Shown here: positions 1 to 8,249 of the stretch, piece after piece
Numbering within the stretch: position 1 is the stretch's first letter
How the letters are laid out: every line of letters starts with the position of its first letter
Translations under genes and position numbers: made by a program
DNA from: Streptococcus mitis
GTDB taxonomy: Bacteria > Bacillota > Bacilli > Lactobacillales > Streptococcaceae
DNA: 64,000 bases
Reading direction: 5' to 3'
Assembly (NCBI RefSeq): GCF_005144795.1
Contig: NZ_SWFJ01000004.1
Coordinates: forward strand, 108,198-172,197
The notes under the pieces: generated by a model
What the model was told of the DNA's origin: nothing
Databases searched by the model: none
Seen by the model: the letters and a program-made list of their open reading frames with translations, nothing else

Positions 1-457
1 ATTTCTGAATTTTTTCATTCGTGCGGATATAGACTGTCTGCTTGTACTCCTCTCCCTCATTGACTGGCAAAATAGAAAGCAATTTCATCTCTGTCAATGG
101 ATAATCGCGAGCAATAGTTTGAATAATAGCTTCAAGATTATTGAGAGCCTCATTCACAGGCACATCTTTTCCGATATCATTTGTCCCAATCAAAAGGACA
201 ATTTTATCTACTACTCCACCGTAAAGATGCGCATCTAGATTCTCTAGTAACAGCCCTGTCTGATACCCTCGAATGCCTCGATTGACAATCGTCTTCGAAG
301 TCCCAAATAGTTCCTGCAGAGGATAATATTCGACAATGGAATCCCCAATAAAAAGAATGTCTGGTTCTACAACAGAAACCTGATTTAAGTGACGATACTT
401 GGTTTGGATTTTTTCTTGTTCCTTTAGTAACCAATTTTCTAATAACTGTACTGCCAC
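1..457 (-). CDS. SGNH/GDSL-family hydrolase (3' end cut by window edge)
   Basis: Reading from a GTG at 457 gives a continuous frame to the window edge. It has the block I motif FIGDSIVEYY near residue 36 and the block III motif LLIGTNDIGKD near residue 90, the hallmarks of SGNH (GDSL) esterases/acylhydrolases; pneumococcal homologues are often labelled platelet-activating-factor acetylhydrolase-like. The catalytic Asp-His block lies beyond the window. I chose the GTG because AAAGGAG sits 6 nt upstream and ATG codons in other frames stop quickly. It starts 1 nt after the stop of the upstream HAD gene, so the two are co-transcribed and probably translationally coupled. No signal peptide is visible, so a cytoplasmic esterase is likely. 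The substrate is unknown. Confidence 0.8.
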   Translation of the reverse strand, partial: MAVQLLENWLLKEQEKIQTKYRHLNQVSVVEPDILFIGDSIVEYYPLQELFGTSKTIVNRGIRGYQTGLLLENLDAHLYGGVVDKIVLLIGTNDIGKDVPVNEALNNLEAIIQTIARDYPLTEMKLLSILPVNEGEEYKQTVYIRTNEKIQK

Positions 458-458
458 T

Positions 459-1286
459 TCATTCTCCTTTTTCTAACCAGTTTTCCAAGATTTGATAAAC
501 TCCTCCTTGGCTGTTGGCTGGCGCTAGAGCAGTAGCCACAGCTTTGGCTTTTTCATCAGCATTTTCCATCGCATAGGCAATTCCAGCCATTTCAAGCATT
601 TCAACATCATTTTCACTGTCACCAAAAGCCATAATTTGTTGGGGGTTCAATTCCCAACGCTTGAGTAATTCTTCCAAGCCCCATGCTTTATGAATTCCAG
701 CTTGAAGGATATCAATGCAACCATAGCCACTCGATACAGCCCGAACACGGCCATCAAAGAGGTCATTGATTTCTTCCAAGACCGAACTCAAACGTTCCTC
801 ACCAACAACCATACTCATCTTGAGCACACCACCAAAGAGGTCAGAGGTTAATTCATCCACAAAATGCATCCGTTGGTAGAATTTTTCAATCATTTCTGAA
901 GTCATAAAACTTTCAAGGTCTGTAAAAATCGTACCTTCCTTGACGAAACCACCCTTCATAGACGTTACAACAAACTGGTCCTGACACGCTCGACCATTGA
1001 AATGAGCCAAGGCCTTATCAACAATGGCATCATCCCAAGTCTGAGCCTGAATCAGTTCATTGTTTTCAAAAATACGAGCACCGTTTGCAACAACCAGAAC
1101 CACCCGATCGACCAAGTGCTCCAGTAGTTGCCTCATTCGGTGAATTTCATTGCCCGTCGCGATGACAAAACGAATACCCCTTTGATCCAACTGATCTAAA
1201 ATCTTTTCCAAACGTGGGAGATCAAGCTGGCCTCTAGCATCCAGCAAGGTCCCGTCCATATCTGTTGCAATTACCTTAATCGTCAT
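459..1286 (-). CDS. Cof-type HAD-IIB phosphatase
   Basis: This 275-residue protein opens with the HAD nucleophile motif DMDGTLL (Asp9 and Asp11) and ends with the Mg-binding FGDSENDVEML block near residue 220. Between them is a large C2-type cap, typical of the Cof/YidA/YwpJ subfamily that dephosphorylates sugar phosphates and related small metabolites. The length is normal for the family. The start ATG has AGAGGA about 7 nt upstream. It lies 21 nt downstream of the CapA-like gene and abuts the SGNH hydrolase, so the three probably form one operon. The exact substrate cannot be read from the sequence. Confidence 0.9.
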   Translation of the reverse strand: MTIKVIATDMDGTLLDARGQLDLPRLEKILDQLDQRGIRFVIATGNEIHRMRQLLEHLVDRVVLVVANGARIFENNELIQAQTWDDAIVDKALAHFNGRACQDQFVVTSMKGGFVKEGTIFTDLESFMTSEMIEKFYQRMHFVDELTSDLFGGVLKMSMVVGEERLSSVLEEINDLFDGRVRAVSSGYGCIDILQAGIHKAWGLEELLKRWELNPQQIMAFGDSENDVEMLEMAGIAYAMENADEKAKAVATALAPANSQGGVYQILENWLEKGE

Positions 1287-1307
1287 TTACTTTCCTCTGG
1301 ATTCAAG

Positions 1308-2633
1308 CTAGTCCCACTTCAATCCCACATGTTCGTTCATTTCTTTGTAGGCTGTATCAATTCGTTCCTTAGTCGCTTCATCTAACTGGTCACGATGACT
1401 ACCACCCTCGATAAAATCTTCTAAGATATAGGTTTGGTAAAGGAAGAGTGGATAACCTTCTGGAGAATAGGTTCCTTTCGGTGTACGGTTTACCCAAGAA
1501 GGATGTGCTTTGGCAGTTTCGATTGTCGTCTTACCGGCTTTTTTCTTAATAGTCACATCCATGAGCACGCCACGCTCTGTCCACTTAGCATTCTCTTCAT
1601 CTTGCATGGTTTCAATTCGTTGATTGGAAATGAAGTTCCCCATTGAATAGATAATGAGTTTCTTGTCTCCATCTTTTTCAACCGTTTCAGATGGTTCAAC
1701 AACGTGAGGATGCCCTCCAAAGATGATATCAGCCCCCCAATCAATCATCTTGTGATAAAGAGCTTTTTGTTCTTCAGTTGGTTCCAATCGATACTCAACA
1801 CCCATCTGAGGCATGATAATGGTGATATCTGCTTCCTTCTCTGCACGTTCAATTTCAGCCTTCATCTTGTCTTCATTTAGGTCTGAAAGATAGCGGTTAT
1901 AGTCTTCTTGAGAAATACTTTGCTCAATTCCATTAAAACCATAAGAATAGGCCAAAAGTGCAACCTTGATGCCGTTCACTTCCTTGATAACCAGTGGAGC
2001 TTGATCACGGGACTCATGCGTATACACTCCAATAGGTGTCATTCCTGCCTTTTCAATAGCATCTGCTGTTGAGACCACACCTTCTATTTGTGAATCTAGG
2101 ATATGGTTATGCGCCAAGTCTAATACTTGATAACCGGCATCCTTGATGGCATCCATAACTTCTCCAGGTGCATTAAAAAGAGGATAACCAGCCAAATAGT
2201 GGTCCTTGTTTACCGTACCTTCAAAATCGCCTATAATCAAATCTGCTTGTTTGAGCCATGGTTTCACATAATCAAAATTTTCATGAAAATCATAGGTTCC
2301 ATCTTCTTTTAAAGCAGAACGATAAATCGGAATATGATAGAGGAGGTCCCCATTGGCCATAATTCTGGCAGTTTTTTCCTCTTCCTGATCTTTTGTATTT
2401 TGATTGGTCTTATTAGCTTCTTGAAAAATGGCGTCCTTTTTTTGACTGGTCAAGGGGATTCCTTGGAAACTTTCAAACAACAAGACCAAGCCCATTGATA
2501 AAGCAACTGCTAGCAAGAGTATGGCCACAAATCCCTTATTACTCCACTTGCGATAACTCCTAAAAAAGTTTACAAAGCCCTTCATAAAACGAAAAGCTGA
2601 ACCACGCTGATTTCGATCTTGTCTTCTTTGCAT
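1308..2633 (-). CDS. CapA/PgsA-like membrane-anchored metallophosphoesterase-fold protein
   Basis: A protein of 441 residues with a basic cytoplasmic N-terminus, one transmembrane helix at about residues 34-53 and an extracytoplasmic domain of the PGA_cap (CapA) family. Visible fold motifs are NGD (residues 94-96), DFEGTV, LAHNHILDS, GGHPHVVEP and YSMGNFIS, which match the metal-ligand blocks of calcineurin-like phosphoesterases. Relatives take part in poly-gamma-glutamate capsule synthesis, but no capB/capC neighbours are present, so the role here is unknown. I start at the ATG at 2633, with GGGAG 7 nt upstream; the ATG at 2639 sits almost on that site. It is divergent from def. Confidence 0.85.
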   Translation of the reverse strand: MQRRQDRNQRGSAFRFMKGFVNFFRSYRKWSNKGFVAILLLAVALSMGLVLLFESFQGIPLTSQKKDAIFQEANKTNQNTKDQEEEKTARIMANGDLLYHIPIYRSALKEDGTYDFHENFDYVKPWLKQADLIIGDFEGTVNKDHYLAGYPLFNAPGEVMDAIKDAGYQVLDLAHNHILDSQIEGVVSTADAIEKAGMTPIGVYTHESRDQAPLVIKEVNGIKVALLAYSYGFNGIEQSISQEDYNRYLSDLNEDKMKAEIERAEKEADITIIMPQMGVEYRLEPTEEQKALYHKMIDWGADIIFGGHPHVVEPSETVEKDGDKKLIIYSMGNFISNQRIETMQDEENAKWTERGVLMDVTIKKKAGKTTIETAKAHPSWVNRTPKGTYSPEGYPLFLYQTYILEDFIEGGSHRDQLDEATKERIDTAYKEMNEHVGLKWD

Positions 2634-2754
2634 CTTCATTCTCCCTACTTTCTTATGCAAGCCTTTTCTTTTTATTATATCACAGATAAGTAATTCTTTC
2701 ACAATTGAATTCAACTTGCTAGTAAATTTCTAAAAAAGCTTAATGCCGTAATGC

Positions 2755-2783
2755 TTTCAATCCTTGTCATTTTGTGATATCAT
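2755..2783 (+). promoter_or_regulatory. Probable def promoter
   Basis: TTTCAA, a 17-nt spacer and TATCAT preceded by TG-A (extended -10), placed 24 nt before the def start codon. Seen by eye only. Confidence 0.5.
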
Positions 2784-2807
2784 GTAGAGGTAATGAAAGG
2801 AGAGAAA

Positions 2808-3419
2808 ATGTCTGCTATAGAACGTATTACAAAAGCTGCTCACTTAATTGATATGAACGATATTATCCGCGAAGGGAACCCGACTCTACGCGCGGTTGCT
2901 GAGGAAGTTACTTTCCCTCTATCTGACCAGGAAATTATCCTTGGCGAAAAAATGATGCAATTCCTCAAACATTCCCAAGATCCTGTCATGGCTGAAAAAA
3001 TGGGGCTACGAGGTGGGGTTGGACTTGCTGCTCCCCAATTGGATATCTCAAAACGCATTATCGCTGTTTTAGTACCAAATATTGTTGAAGAAGGTGAAAC
3101 TCCAGAGGAAGCTTACGACTTACAAGCTATTATGTATAATCCAAAAATCGTCTCTCACTCTGTTCAAGACGCTGCTCTTGGTGAAGGAGAAGGTTGTCTG
3201 TCTGTTGACCGCAACGTGCCTGGCTACGTAGTTCGCCATGCCCGCGTTACTGTTGACTACTTTGACAAGGATGGGGAAAAACACCGTATCAAACTTAAAG
3301 GTTATAACTCCATCGTTGTTCAACATGAAATTGACCACATTAACGGAATCATGTTTTACGATCGTATCAATGAAAAAGACCCATTTTCAGTTAAAGATGG
3401 TTTACTGATTCTAGAATAA
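2808..3419 (+). CDS. def: Peptide deformylase
   Basis: Removes the formyl group from the N-terminal Met of nascent proteins. All three family motifs are present: GGVGLAAPQ (residues 69-77), EGCLS (128-132, metal ligand Cys130) and QHEIDH (172-177, metal ligands His173 and His177, catalytic Glu174). At 203 residues, with an insertion between motifs 1 and 2, it is the Gram-positive type-2 form. The start ATG at 2808 has AAAGGAG 5 nt upstream; an upstream in-frame ATG at 2793 overlaps that site and is rejected. The gene stands alone, bounded by its own promoter and a terminator that overlaps the rlmB promoter. Confidence 0.97.
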   Translation: MSAIERITKAAHLIDMNDIIREGNPTLRAVAEEVTFPLSDQEIILGEKMMQFLKHSQDPVMAEKMGLRGGVGLAAPQLDISKRIIAVLVPNIVEEGETPEEAYDLQAIMYNPKIVSHSVQDAALGEGEGCLSVDRNVPGYVVRHARVTVDYFDKDGEKHRIKLKGYNSIVVQHEIDHINGIMFYDRINEKDPFSVKDGLLILE

Positions 3420-3420
3420 A

Positions 3421-3450
3421 AAAATCCCGTTGCAAGACGGGGTTTTGTGT
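3421..3450 (+). terminator. def terminator overlapping the rlmB promoter
   Basis: A 10-bp stem (3421-3430 with 3437-3446, one wobble) and a T-run directly after the def stop codon. The putative -35 of the next gene, TTGCAA, begins at the last base of the left arm and runs through the loop. Confidence 0.75.
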
Positions 3451-3462
3451 TATAATAGAGGC
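3430..3462 (+). promoter_or_regulatory. rlmB promoter with predicted leaderless start
   Basis: TTGCAA (3430-3435), a 15-nt spacer and TATAAT (3451-3456) preceded by TG-T. Only 6 nt separate the -10 hexamer from the ATG at 3463, so transcription should begin at or next to the A of the start codon. Confidence 0.65.
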
Positions 3463-4191
3463 ATGAAAACAAATGATATTGTCTATGGCGTCCACGCCGT
3501 TACCGAAGCCCTCCTTGCAAACACAGGAAACAAACTTTACCTCCAAGAAGATCTCCGAGGTAAGAACGTTGAGAAAGTCAAGGAACTGGCTACAGAAAAG
3601 AAGGTATCCATTTCTTGGACTTCAAAAAAATCCCTCTCTGAGATGACTGAAGGTGCTGTCCACCAAGGTTTTGTTCTACGAGTGTCTGAATTTGCCTATA
3701 GCGAGCTGGACCAAATCCTTGCCAAAACACGCCAAGAAGAAAACCCTCTGCTATTGATTCTGGACGGGTTAACTGACCCTCATAATCTAGGTTCTATCTT
3801 GAGAACAGCAGATGCGACCAATGTTTCAGGTGTCATCATTCCCAAACACCGTGCTGTCGGAGTGACTCCTGTCGTTGCCAAAACGGCCACAGGTGCTATT
3901 GAACACGTTCCAATTGCCCGAGTGACCAATCTGAGCCAAACTCTGGACAAACTCAAGGATGAAGGCTTCTGGACCTTTGGAACGGATATGAACGGTACTC
4001 CTTGCCATAAGTGGAATACAAAAGGGAAAATCGCCCTCATCATCGGAAATGAAGGAAAAGGTATCTCTAGTAACATTAAAAAACAGGTCGATGAAATGAT
4101 TACCATTCCGATGAATGGACATGTTCAAAGTCTCAATGCCAGTGTTGCTGCAGCTATTCTCATGTACGAAGTTTTCCGAAATAGACTATAA
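3463..4191 (+). CDS. rlmB: SpoU/TrmH-family rRNA 2'-O-methyltransferase (RlmB type)
   Basis: A 242-residue SPOUT methyltransferase. The N-terminal substrate-binding domain (YGVHAVTEAL onward) is followed by the three SpoU motifs: LDGLTDPHNLGSILRTAD, LIIGNEGKGIS and SLNASVAAAIL. These build the trefoil-knot SAM site, and RlmB-type enzymes methylate the ribose of a conserved 23S rRNA guanosine. The ATG at 3463 has no Shine-Dalgarno sequence, while a strong extended -10 lies 6 nt upstream, so a leaderless mRNA is likely. It is monocistronic, ending in a strong terminator. The exact target nucleotide is inferred from the family only. Confidence 0.93.
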   Translation: MKTNDIVYGVHAVTEALLANTGNKLYLQEDLRGKNVEKVKELATEKKVSISWTSKKSLSEMTEGAVHQGFVLRVSEFAYSELDQILAKTRQEENPLLLILDGLTDPHNLGSILRTADATNVSGVIIPKHRAVGVTPVVAKTATGAIEHVPIARVTNLSQTLDKLKDEGFWTFGTDMNGTPCHKWNTKGKIALIIGNEGKGISSNIKKQVDEMITIPMNGHVQSLNASVAAAILMYEVFRNRL

Positions 4192-4224
4192 AAAGTTTCC
4201 AGTCATCTGATTGGAAACTTTTTT
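4190..4224 (+). terminator. rlmB terminator
   Basis: A 12-bp perfect A/T-flanked hairpin with a T-run overlapping the rlmB stop codon. Confidence 0.85.
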
Positions 4225-4228
4225 ATGA

Positions 4229-4393
4229 TTATACTCAATGAAAATCAAAGAGCAAACTAGGAAGCTAGCCATAGACAGCTCAAAGAACTGCTTTGAGGTT
4301 GTGGATAAGACTGACGAAGTCAGTTACCTATACCTATGATACCTACGGCAAAGCGAAGCTAACGTGGTTTGAAGAGATTTTCGAAGTGTATTA
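4229..4393 (-). repeat. BOX element (pneumococcal-type A-B-C repeat)
   Basis: Read on the minus strand, the element starts at the trxB stop codon with a boxA-like segment (the CTACGGCAAAGCGAAGC stretch resembles the BOX-A1R primer site). It ends with a boxC-like segment next to the rlmB terminator that includes the TTTGATTTTCATTGAGTAT end. At about 165 bp it fits one A, one B and one C module. BOX elements are dispersed non-autonomous repeats of S. pneumoniae and close relatives and can alter expression of flanking genes. Here boxA overlaps the trxB stop codon. Confidence 0.85.
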
Positions 4394-5302
4394 ACTATGT
4401 TCTGTGATAAATTTATAAGCTTCTTGACCAGCGATAGCTCCATCTCCAACTGCTGTTGTTACTTGGCGAAGATCTTTCAAGCGAACATCTCCAACTGCAA
4501 AGATACCATCAACTGCAGTTTTCATGTGGTTATCTGTCACAATCCAGCCTGCCTGATCTTGGATATTCAATCCTTTAACAAAATCGCTAAGAGGGTCCAA
4601 TCCAACATAGATAAAGACGCCACCGAAGGCTTGCTCTGTCACTTGACCTGTTTTCACATTTTCAAATACGACAGATTCTACTCGATTTTCACCTTTGATT
4701 TCCTTCACGACAGAATCCCATATAAAGCTTACTTTCTCATTCGCAAAGGCGCGGTCTTGTAAAACCTTTTGGGCACGAAGTTGGTCACGACGGTGAACAA
4801 TGGTAACAGTCTTAGCAAAGCGAGTCAAGAAGAGGGCTTCTTCAACAGCTGAATCTCCACCACCGACTACCAACAAATCTTGGTCACGGAAGAAAGCACC
4901 ATCACACACGGCACAATAAGAAACACCTCGACTGTTCAATTCTTCTTCTCCAGGTACTCCCAAAGGGCGGTGTTTAGAACCAGTTGCTACGATAACTGTA
5001 CGAGTTTCATATGTTTGGTCATCAGTAGTCACTTTCTTAAAATCACCATGGTCTTCTACATTTTCAACATAACCATAAATGTGCTCAACACCAAGATTTT
5101 CAAGTGGTTCAAACATCTTTTCAGCCAATTCTGGCCCACTAATATTAGCGTATCCAGGGTAATTTTCGATATCAGAGGTATTATTCATCTGACCACCTGG
5201 CAGACCACCTTCAATCAAGGCTACTTTCAGATTGCTTCGAGCAGCATACAAGGCTGCAGTCATACCTGCAGGTCCAGCACCGATAATAATAGTATCGTAC
5301 AT
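4391..5302 (-). CDS. trxB: Thioredoxin-disulfide reductase
   Basis: A 303-residue NADPH-dependent flavoprotein that reduces thioredoxin. It has the FAD-binding GAGPAG motif (residues 8-13), the redox-active pair in CAVCDG (Cys130 and Cys133), an NADPH-binding GGGDSA segment and the C-terminal FAD motif GIFAVGDVR. The length matches the low-Mr bacterial TrxB class. The start has AAGGA 6 nt upstream. It lies 65 nt downstream of the DUF4059 gene, and its last codon coincides with the end of a BOX element, so no separate terminator hairpin follows. Cytoplasmic. Confidence 0.97.
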   Translation of the reverse strand: MYDTIIIGAGPAGMTAALYAARSNLKVALIEGGLPGGQMNNTSDIENYPGYANISGPELAEKMFEPLENLGVEHIYGYVENVEDHGDFKKVTTDDQTYETRTVIVATGSKHRPLGVPGEEELNSRGVSYCAVCDGAFFRDQDLLVVGGGDSAVEEALFLTRFAKTVTIVHRRDQLRAQKVLQDRAFANEKVSFIWDSVVKEIKGENRVESVVFENVKTGQVTEQAFGGVFIYVGLDPLSDFVKGLNIQDQAGWIVTDNHMKTAVDGIFAVGDVRLKDLRQVTTAVGDGAIAGQEAYKFITEHS

Positions 5303-5367
5303 ATAGATTCCTTCTTTCTTGTTGTAACTATCTTTATTCTAACTCTTTCTTGTCAATCATGCAAGGA

Positions 5368-5604
5368 TTATGCCTTGAAAACAAGAATTAAACTCATAAC
5401 CGCAAAGGATAATACTGGAACAACCAAGACACCAATCATAATCATATCATAGAGATGGGCTTGGCGAGCCTTGGCTGTCTTATCAACTCCCGACATGGCT
5501 CTCAGTCCAATCCAAATCCCTAAAAAAATCAGAACGAGGATGGTGGTCAAGATCAAACTCTCGAAATATAAAGAAAATAGTTGCAGTAGCATGATTTCTC
5601 TCAT
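5368..5604 (-). CDS. DUF4059 small membrane protein
   Basis: 78 residues with two hydrophobic helices (roughly residues 10-33 and 54-76) separated by a basic/polar loop. It matches my memory of the streptococcal DUF4059 family, which commonly sits directly before trxB. Function unknown. Either the ATG at 5604 or the one at 5592 could be used, since neither has a strong ribosome binding site. It is between the amino-acid ABC genes and trxB on the same strand, so it may be co-transcribed with both. Confidence 0.75.
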   Translation of the reverse strand: MREIMLLQLFSLYFESLILTTILVLIFLGIWIGLRAMSGVDKTAKARQAHLYDMIMIGVLVVPVLSFAVMSLILVFKA

Positions 5605-5669
5605 TTCTATCTTTTTTAAAGAGTAAACTCAGCTAGTCCATCTAACTGAGTTTTCCTTTATCTATTATA

Positions 5670-6413
5670 TCAAATATAAGTTCGTTTGTAACTAGCGAAG
5701 AATTCTTTTGTTCGTTCTTCTTTAGGATGGTGGATAATCTCATCCGGTGTTCCAGACTCAATGATTTTCCCCTTATCTAGGAAGAGAATCTTATCAGCCA
5801 CTTGGGCTACAAAGGACATATCATGACTAACCAAAATCATGGTTTGACCTGACTTAGCAGCATCTGCAATAGATTTTTCTACTTCACCAACCAATTCTGG
5901 GTCAAGGGCTGAAGTTGGTTCGTCTAAGAGCAAGACATCTGGTTTCATAGCGAGCGCACGCGCTAAGGCAACCCGTTGCTTTTGTCCACCTGATAAATGT
6001 CGAGGGTAATGGTTTTCACGGTCAGAAAGCCCAACCTTAGCCAACTCTTCCTTGGCAATCTTAGTCGCTTCTTGATCAGACAATTTCTTGACAACAACCA
6101 AGCCTTCTTTCACATTATCAAGTGCTGTGCGGCGTTCAAACAAATTAAACTGTTGGAAAACCATAGACAGCTTACGACGAAGGGCAAGGATTTCTTCTTG
6201 AGTGATTTTAGAAAAATCAACTGAAAAATCATCAATCTGAATAGATCCACTGTCAGGTGTTTCAAGATAATTGAGACTACGAAGAAAAGTTGATTTTCCA
6301 GCTCCTGAAGAACCAATCAAGGCTACAACTTCCCCTTTTTGAATGTCCAAGTCCAGATGATCCAAGACAGTCTGTCCTGAAAAGGATTTGCTTAAATTCG
6401 AAATCTTAATCAT
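5670..6413 (-). CDS. Polar amino-acid ABC transporter ATP-binding protein
   Basis: A 247-residue ABC ATPase of the GlnQ/HisP (PAAT) class. It has Walker A GSSGAGKS (residues 34-41), the Q-loop FQQFNLF, the signature LSGGQKQR, Walker B VLLLDEP and the switch histidine in ILVSHD. Its ATG overlaps the stop codon of the permease gene by one base (TAATG), so the pair is translationally coupled. No substrate-binding protein gene is adjacent; the binding protein may be encoded elsewhere. The transported amino acid (Gln, Glu, Cys and so on) cannot be told from the sequence. Confidence 0.92.
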   Translation of the reverse strand: MIKISNLSKSFSGQTVLDHLDLDIQKGEVVALIGSSGAGKSTFLRSLNYLETPDSGSIQIDDFSVDFSKITQEEILALRRKLSMVFQQFNLFERRTALDNVKEGLVVVKKLSDQEATKIAKEELAKVGLSDRENHYPRHLSGGQKQRVALARALAMKPDVLLLDEPTSALDPELVGEVEKSIADAAKSGQTMILVSHDMSFVAQVADKILFLDKGKIIESGTPDEIIHHPKEERTKEFFASYKRTYI

Positions 6414-7213
6414 TAACGAAGGTCTCCTTTCACATCTGTTTGCACTGTATCAGGTGCAGAAATAGCCATTTTTCTCTCGATGAAACGACCGAGGCTTTCA
6501 ATTCCAATATTGACTACCCAATAAACAAGAGCAACGGAGATAAAGCGTTCAAAATAGCGGTAATCAGCCCCACCTAAAATCTGAGCTTGGGCAAAGACTT
6601 CCACAACACCCGCACTAAAGGCTAGGGAAGTTCCCTTGGTCAAGCCGATGAGGGAGTTAATTAAGGTTGGAGTAGCTACCACCGCTGCATTTGGAATAAT
6701 CACTCGACGATAAACTTGCGCTCGGGTCATCCCCAGACTGCGTGCCGCCTCAATCTCACCAGGATTGACTGAGAGAATGGCTGCACGAATGGTTTCACTA
6801 GCATAAGCTGCCTCATTAAAGGCAAAGGCTACAATCGCAAAAACAGCCGCTGGAATCGCATTGATATTGAGACCAGTACCCCATTGCTGATTGAGAGCTT
6901 TCAAAGCCAAAGGGATTCCGTAGTAGGTCAACATGAGTTGCACCAAAATCGGTGTCCCTTTTAAGAAACTAACAAAGAAGGCCTGCAAGGGATATAAAAT
7001 CTTGACACGATTGATCTTCACAATGGCAAAAAGAAGTGCCAAAACCAAGCCAAAAAGGGCACCACCAATGGTCAACATAATCGTTGTTGGAAGTTGTTGG
7101 ACAATTCTCGGGATTCCATCAAAGACCGAACGCAGGCTAAAAAGCTTGCCATCCGGAATCAATTGCATCAAGTTTTGGTACCAATCTGATGCTAAAATCG
7201 TTGTAACATTCAT
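6413..7213 (-). CDS. Polar amino-acid ABC transporter permease
   Basis: A 266-residue membrane protein of the HisM/GlnP family. It has about five hydrophobic segments, the TMD block beginning around residue 40 (TTIMLTIGGALFG) and the EAA coupling loop GEIEAARSLGMTRAQVYRRV near residue 175. It lacks the fused binding-protein domain that some streptococcal GlnP proteins carry. A candidate promoter (TTTCAT, 17 nt, TG-G-TAGAAT) lies just upstream, and GGAGAGGATG provides the ribosome binding site. It forms a two-gene unit with the ATPase downstream. Confidence 0.9.
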   Translation of the reverse strand: MNVTTILASDWYQNLMQLIPDGKLFSLRSVFDGIPRIVQQLPTTIMLTIGGALFGLVLALLFAIVKINRVKILYPLQAFFVSFLKGTPILVQLMLTYYGIPLALKALNQQWGTGLNINAIPAAVFAIVAFAFNEAAYASETIRAAILSVNPGEIEAARSLGMTRAQVYRRVIIPNAAVVATPTLINSLIGLTKGTSLAFSAGVVEVFAQAQILGGADYRYFERFISVALVYWVVNIGIESLGRFIERKMAISAPDTVQTDVKGDLR

Positions 7214-7342
7214 AAAAACATCCTCTCCTGATAATGATTCATTCTACCATACTTCTGCCGTCAATGAAATTATTTGCTACGGTCAGATACAGACTTTGTC
7301 TACCTACTAGTTTATCATACTTTGAAACAGGGAGGTTATATA

Positions 7343-7369
7343 TTTTATCTATCAAAGAGATAGATAAAA
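7343..7369 (-). terminator. Hairpin after the Spx/ArsC-like gene
   Basis: A perfect 11-bp A/T-rich stem (TTTTATCTATC and complement) with a 5-nt loop starts 2 nt past the stop codon. It is followed by AT-rich sequence rather than a clean T-run, so it may be an attenuating or RNA-stabilising hairpin instead. Confidence 0.6.
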
Positions 7370-7370
7370 A

Positions 7371-7727
7371 CTATTTCAATCCCAATTCTTCATAAGCTTT
7401 TCGATAACCGATTTGCTTAACAGTTCCATTTTCTACTAAAATGGGTCGTTTTAACAACATACCGTCACTTGCTAGCAACTCAGCCGCTTCTTGGTTTGAC
7501 AGGCTTCCTACCTTATCTTTCAGCCCCAATTCACGGTATTTGATTCCACTGGTGTTAAAAAATTGCTTCAACTCGAAACCTGAGGTTTCTAGCCAGTTTA
7601 AAATGACTTCTTGGCTAGGTGTTTCTTCGACGATATGAACGGCTTTATAGTCCACACCGAGTTGGTTTAATTCTTGTTTTGCTTTTTTACAAGTTGAACA
7701 TTTTGGATATTCGATAAATTCTAACAT
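7371..7727 (-). CDS. Spx/ArsC-family thioredoxin-fold protein
   Basis: 118 residues with Cys10-Ser-Thr-Cys13 near the N-terminus, in the context EYPKCSTCKKAK, and the ArsC-fold segments FFNTSG, LLKRPIL and VKQIGY. It belongs to the arsenate reductase/YffB/Spx superfamily. The CxxC motif and genomic context resemble the SP_1462-like arsenate-reductase-related proteins rather than the global regulator Spx, but a regulatory role cannot be excluded. I use the ATG at 7727; an in-frame GTG at 7736 would add three residues. It follows ogt by about 12 nt and closes the GNAT-ogt-arsC-like operon. Confidence 0.82.
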   Translation of the reverse strand: MLEFIEYPKCSTCKKAKQELNQLGVDYKAVHIVEETPSQEVILNWLETSGFELKQFFNTSGIKYRELGLKDKVGSLSNQEAAELLASDGMLLKRPILVENGTVKQIGYRKAYEELGLK

Positions 7728-7739
7728 ATCTTTCACTTT

Positions 7740-8249
7740 CTATTTTATATCTTTAAAATCTGCGCCTTCATGCTCCAAGAGCCAAGCTTTCTTTTCCACT
7801 CCTGCGGCATAACCAGTCAGACGCTTGCCAGCTCCCAGCACACGATGACAAGGTACTAGGATAGACCAAGGATTGCGTCCCACTGCTCCACCAATTGCTT
7901 GAGCAGAAGCCACTTGCAGATCTTGGGCTATTTGTCCATAGGTCACTGTCTGACCATAAGGAATTCTCTGTAAATAGGACCAAACTCGCTTTTCAAAATC
8001 CGTTCCGATTGGAGCCAAGGGCAAGTCGGATAAATCTTGAGGCTTGCCTTTAAAGTAAGCATCTAAGCAAGCAATAACTGAGTCTAAAATGGGATGACTA
8101 ACAACTACTTCTATCGTTTCATCTCCTATCCCCCTCTCAAAATGCTTCTGCTCCTGCACCCAAATGCCATACAAATACTGGTCATCAGCTACGAGAGAAA
8201 GGGAGCCAATTGGCGAAGAATAGAGCATTTTTGCGTACTTCTTTTGCAT
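7740..8249 (-). CDS. ogt: Methylated-DNA--[protein]-cysteine S-methyltransferase
   Basis: Suicide repair of O6-alkylguanine in DNA. The 169-residue protein has the helix-turn-helix region GQTVTYGQIAQDL (around residues 99-111), the Asn-hinge and acceptor motif LVPCHRVLGAG with the alkyl-accepting Cys134, and the C-terminal helix VEKKAWLLEHE. All essential positions are present. Its ATG overlaps the stop codon of the GNAT gene (TAATG), showing translational coupling. Cytoplasmic, constitutive expression likely. Confidence 0.95.
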   Translation of the reverse strand: MQKKYAKMLYSSPIGSLSLVADDQYLYGIWVQEQKHFERGIGDETIEVVVSHPILDSVIACLDAYFKGKPQDLSDLPLAPIGTDFEKRVWSYLQRIPYGQTVTYGQIAQDLQVASAQAIGGAVGRNPWSILVPCHRVLGAGKRLTGYAAGVEKKAWLLEHEGADFKDIK

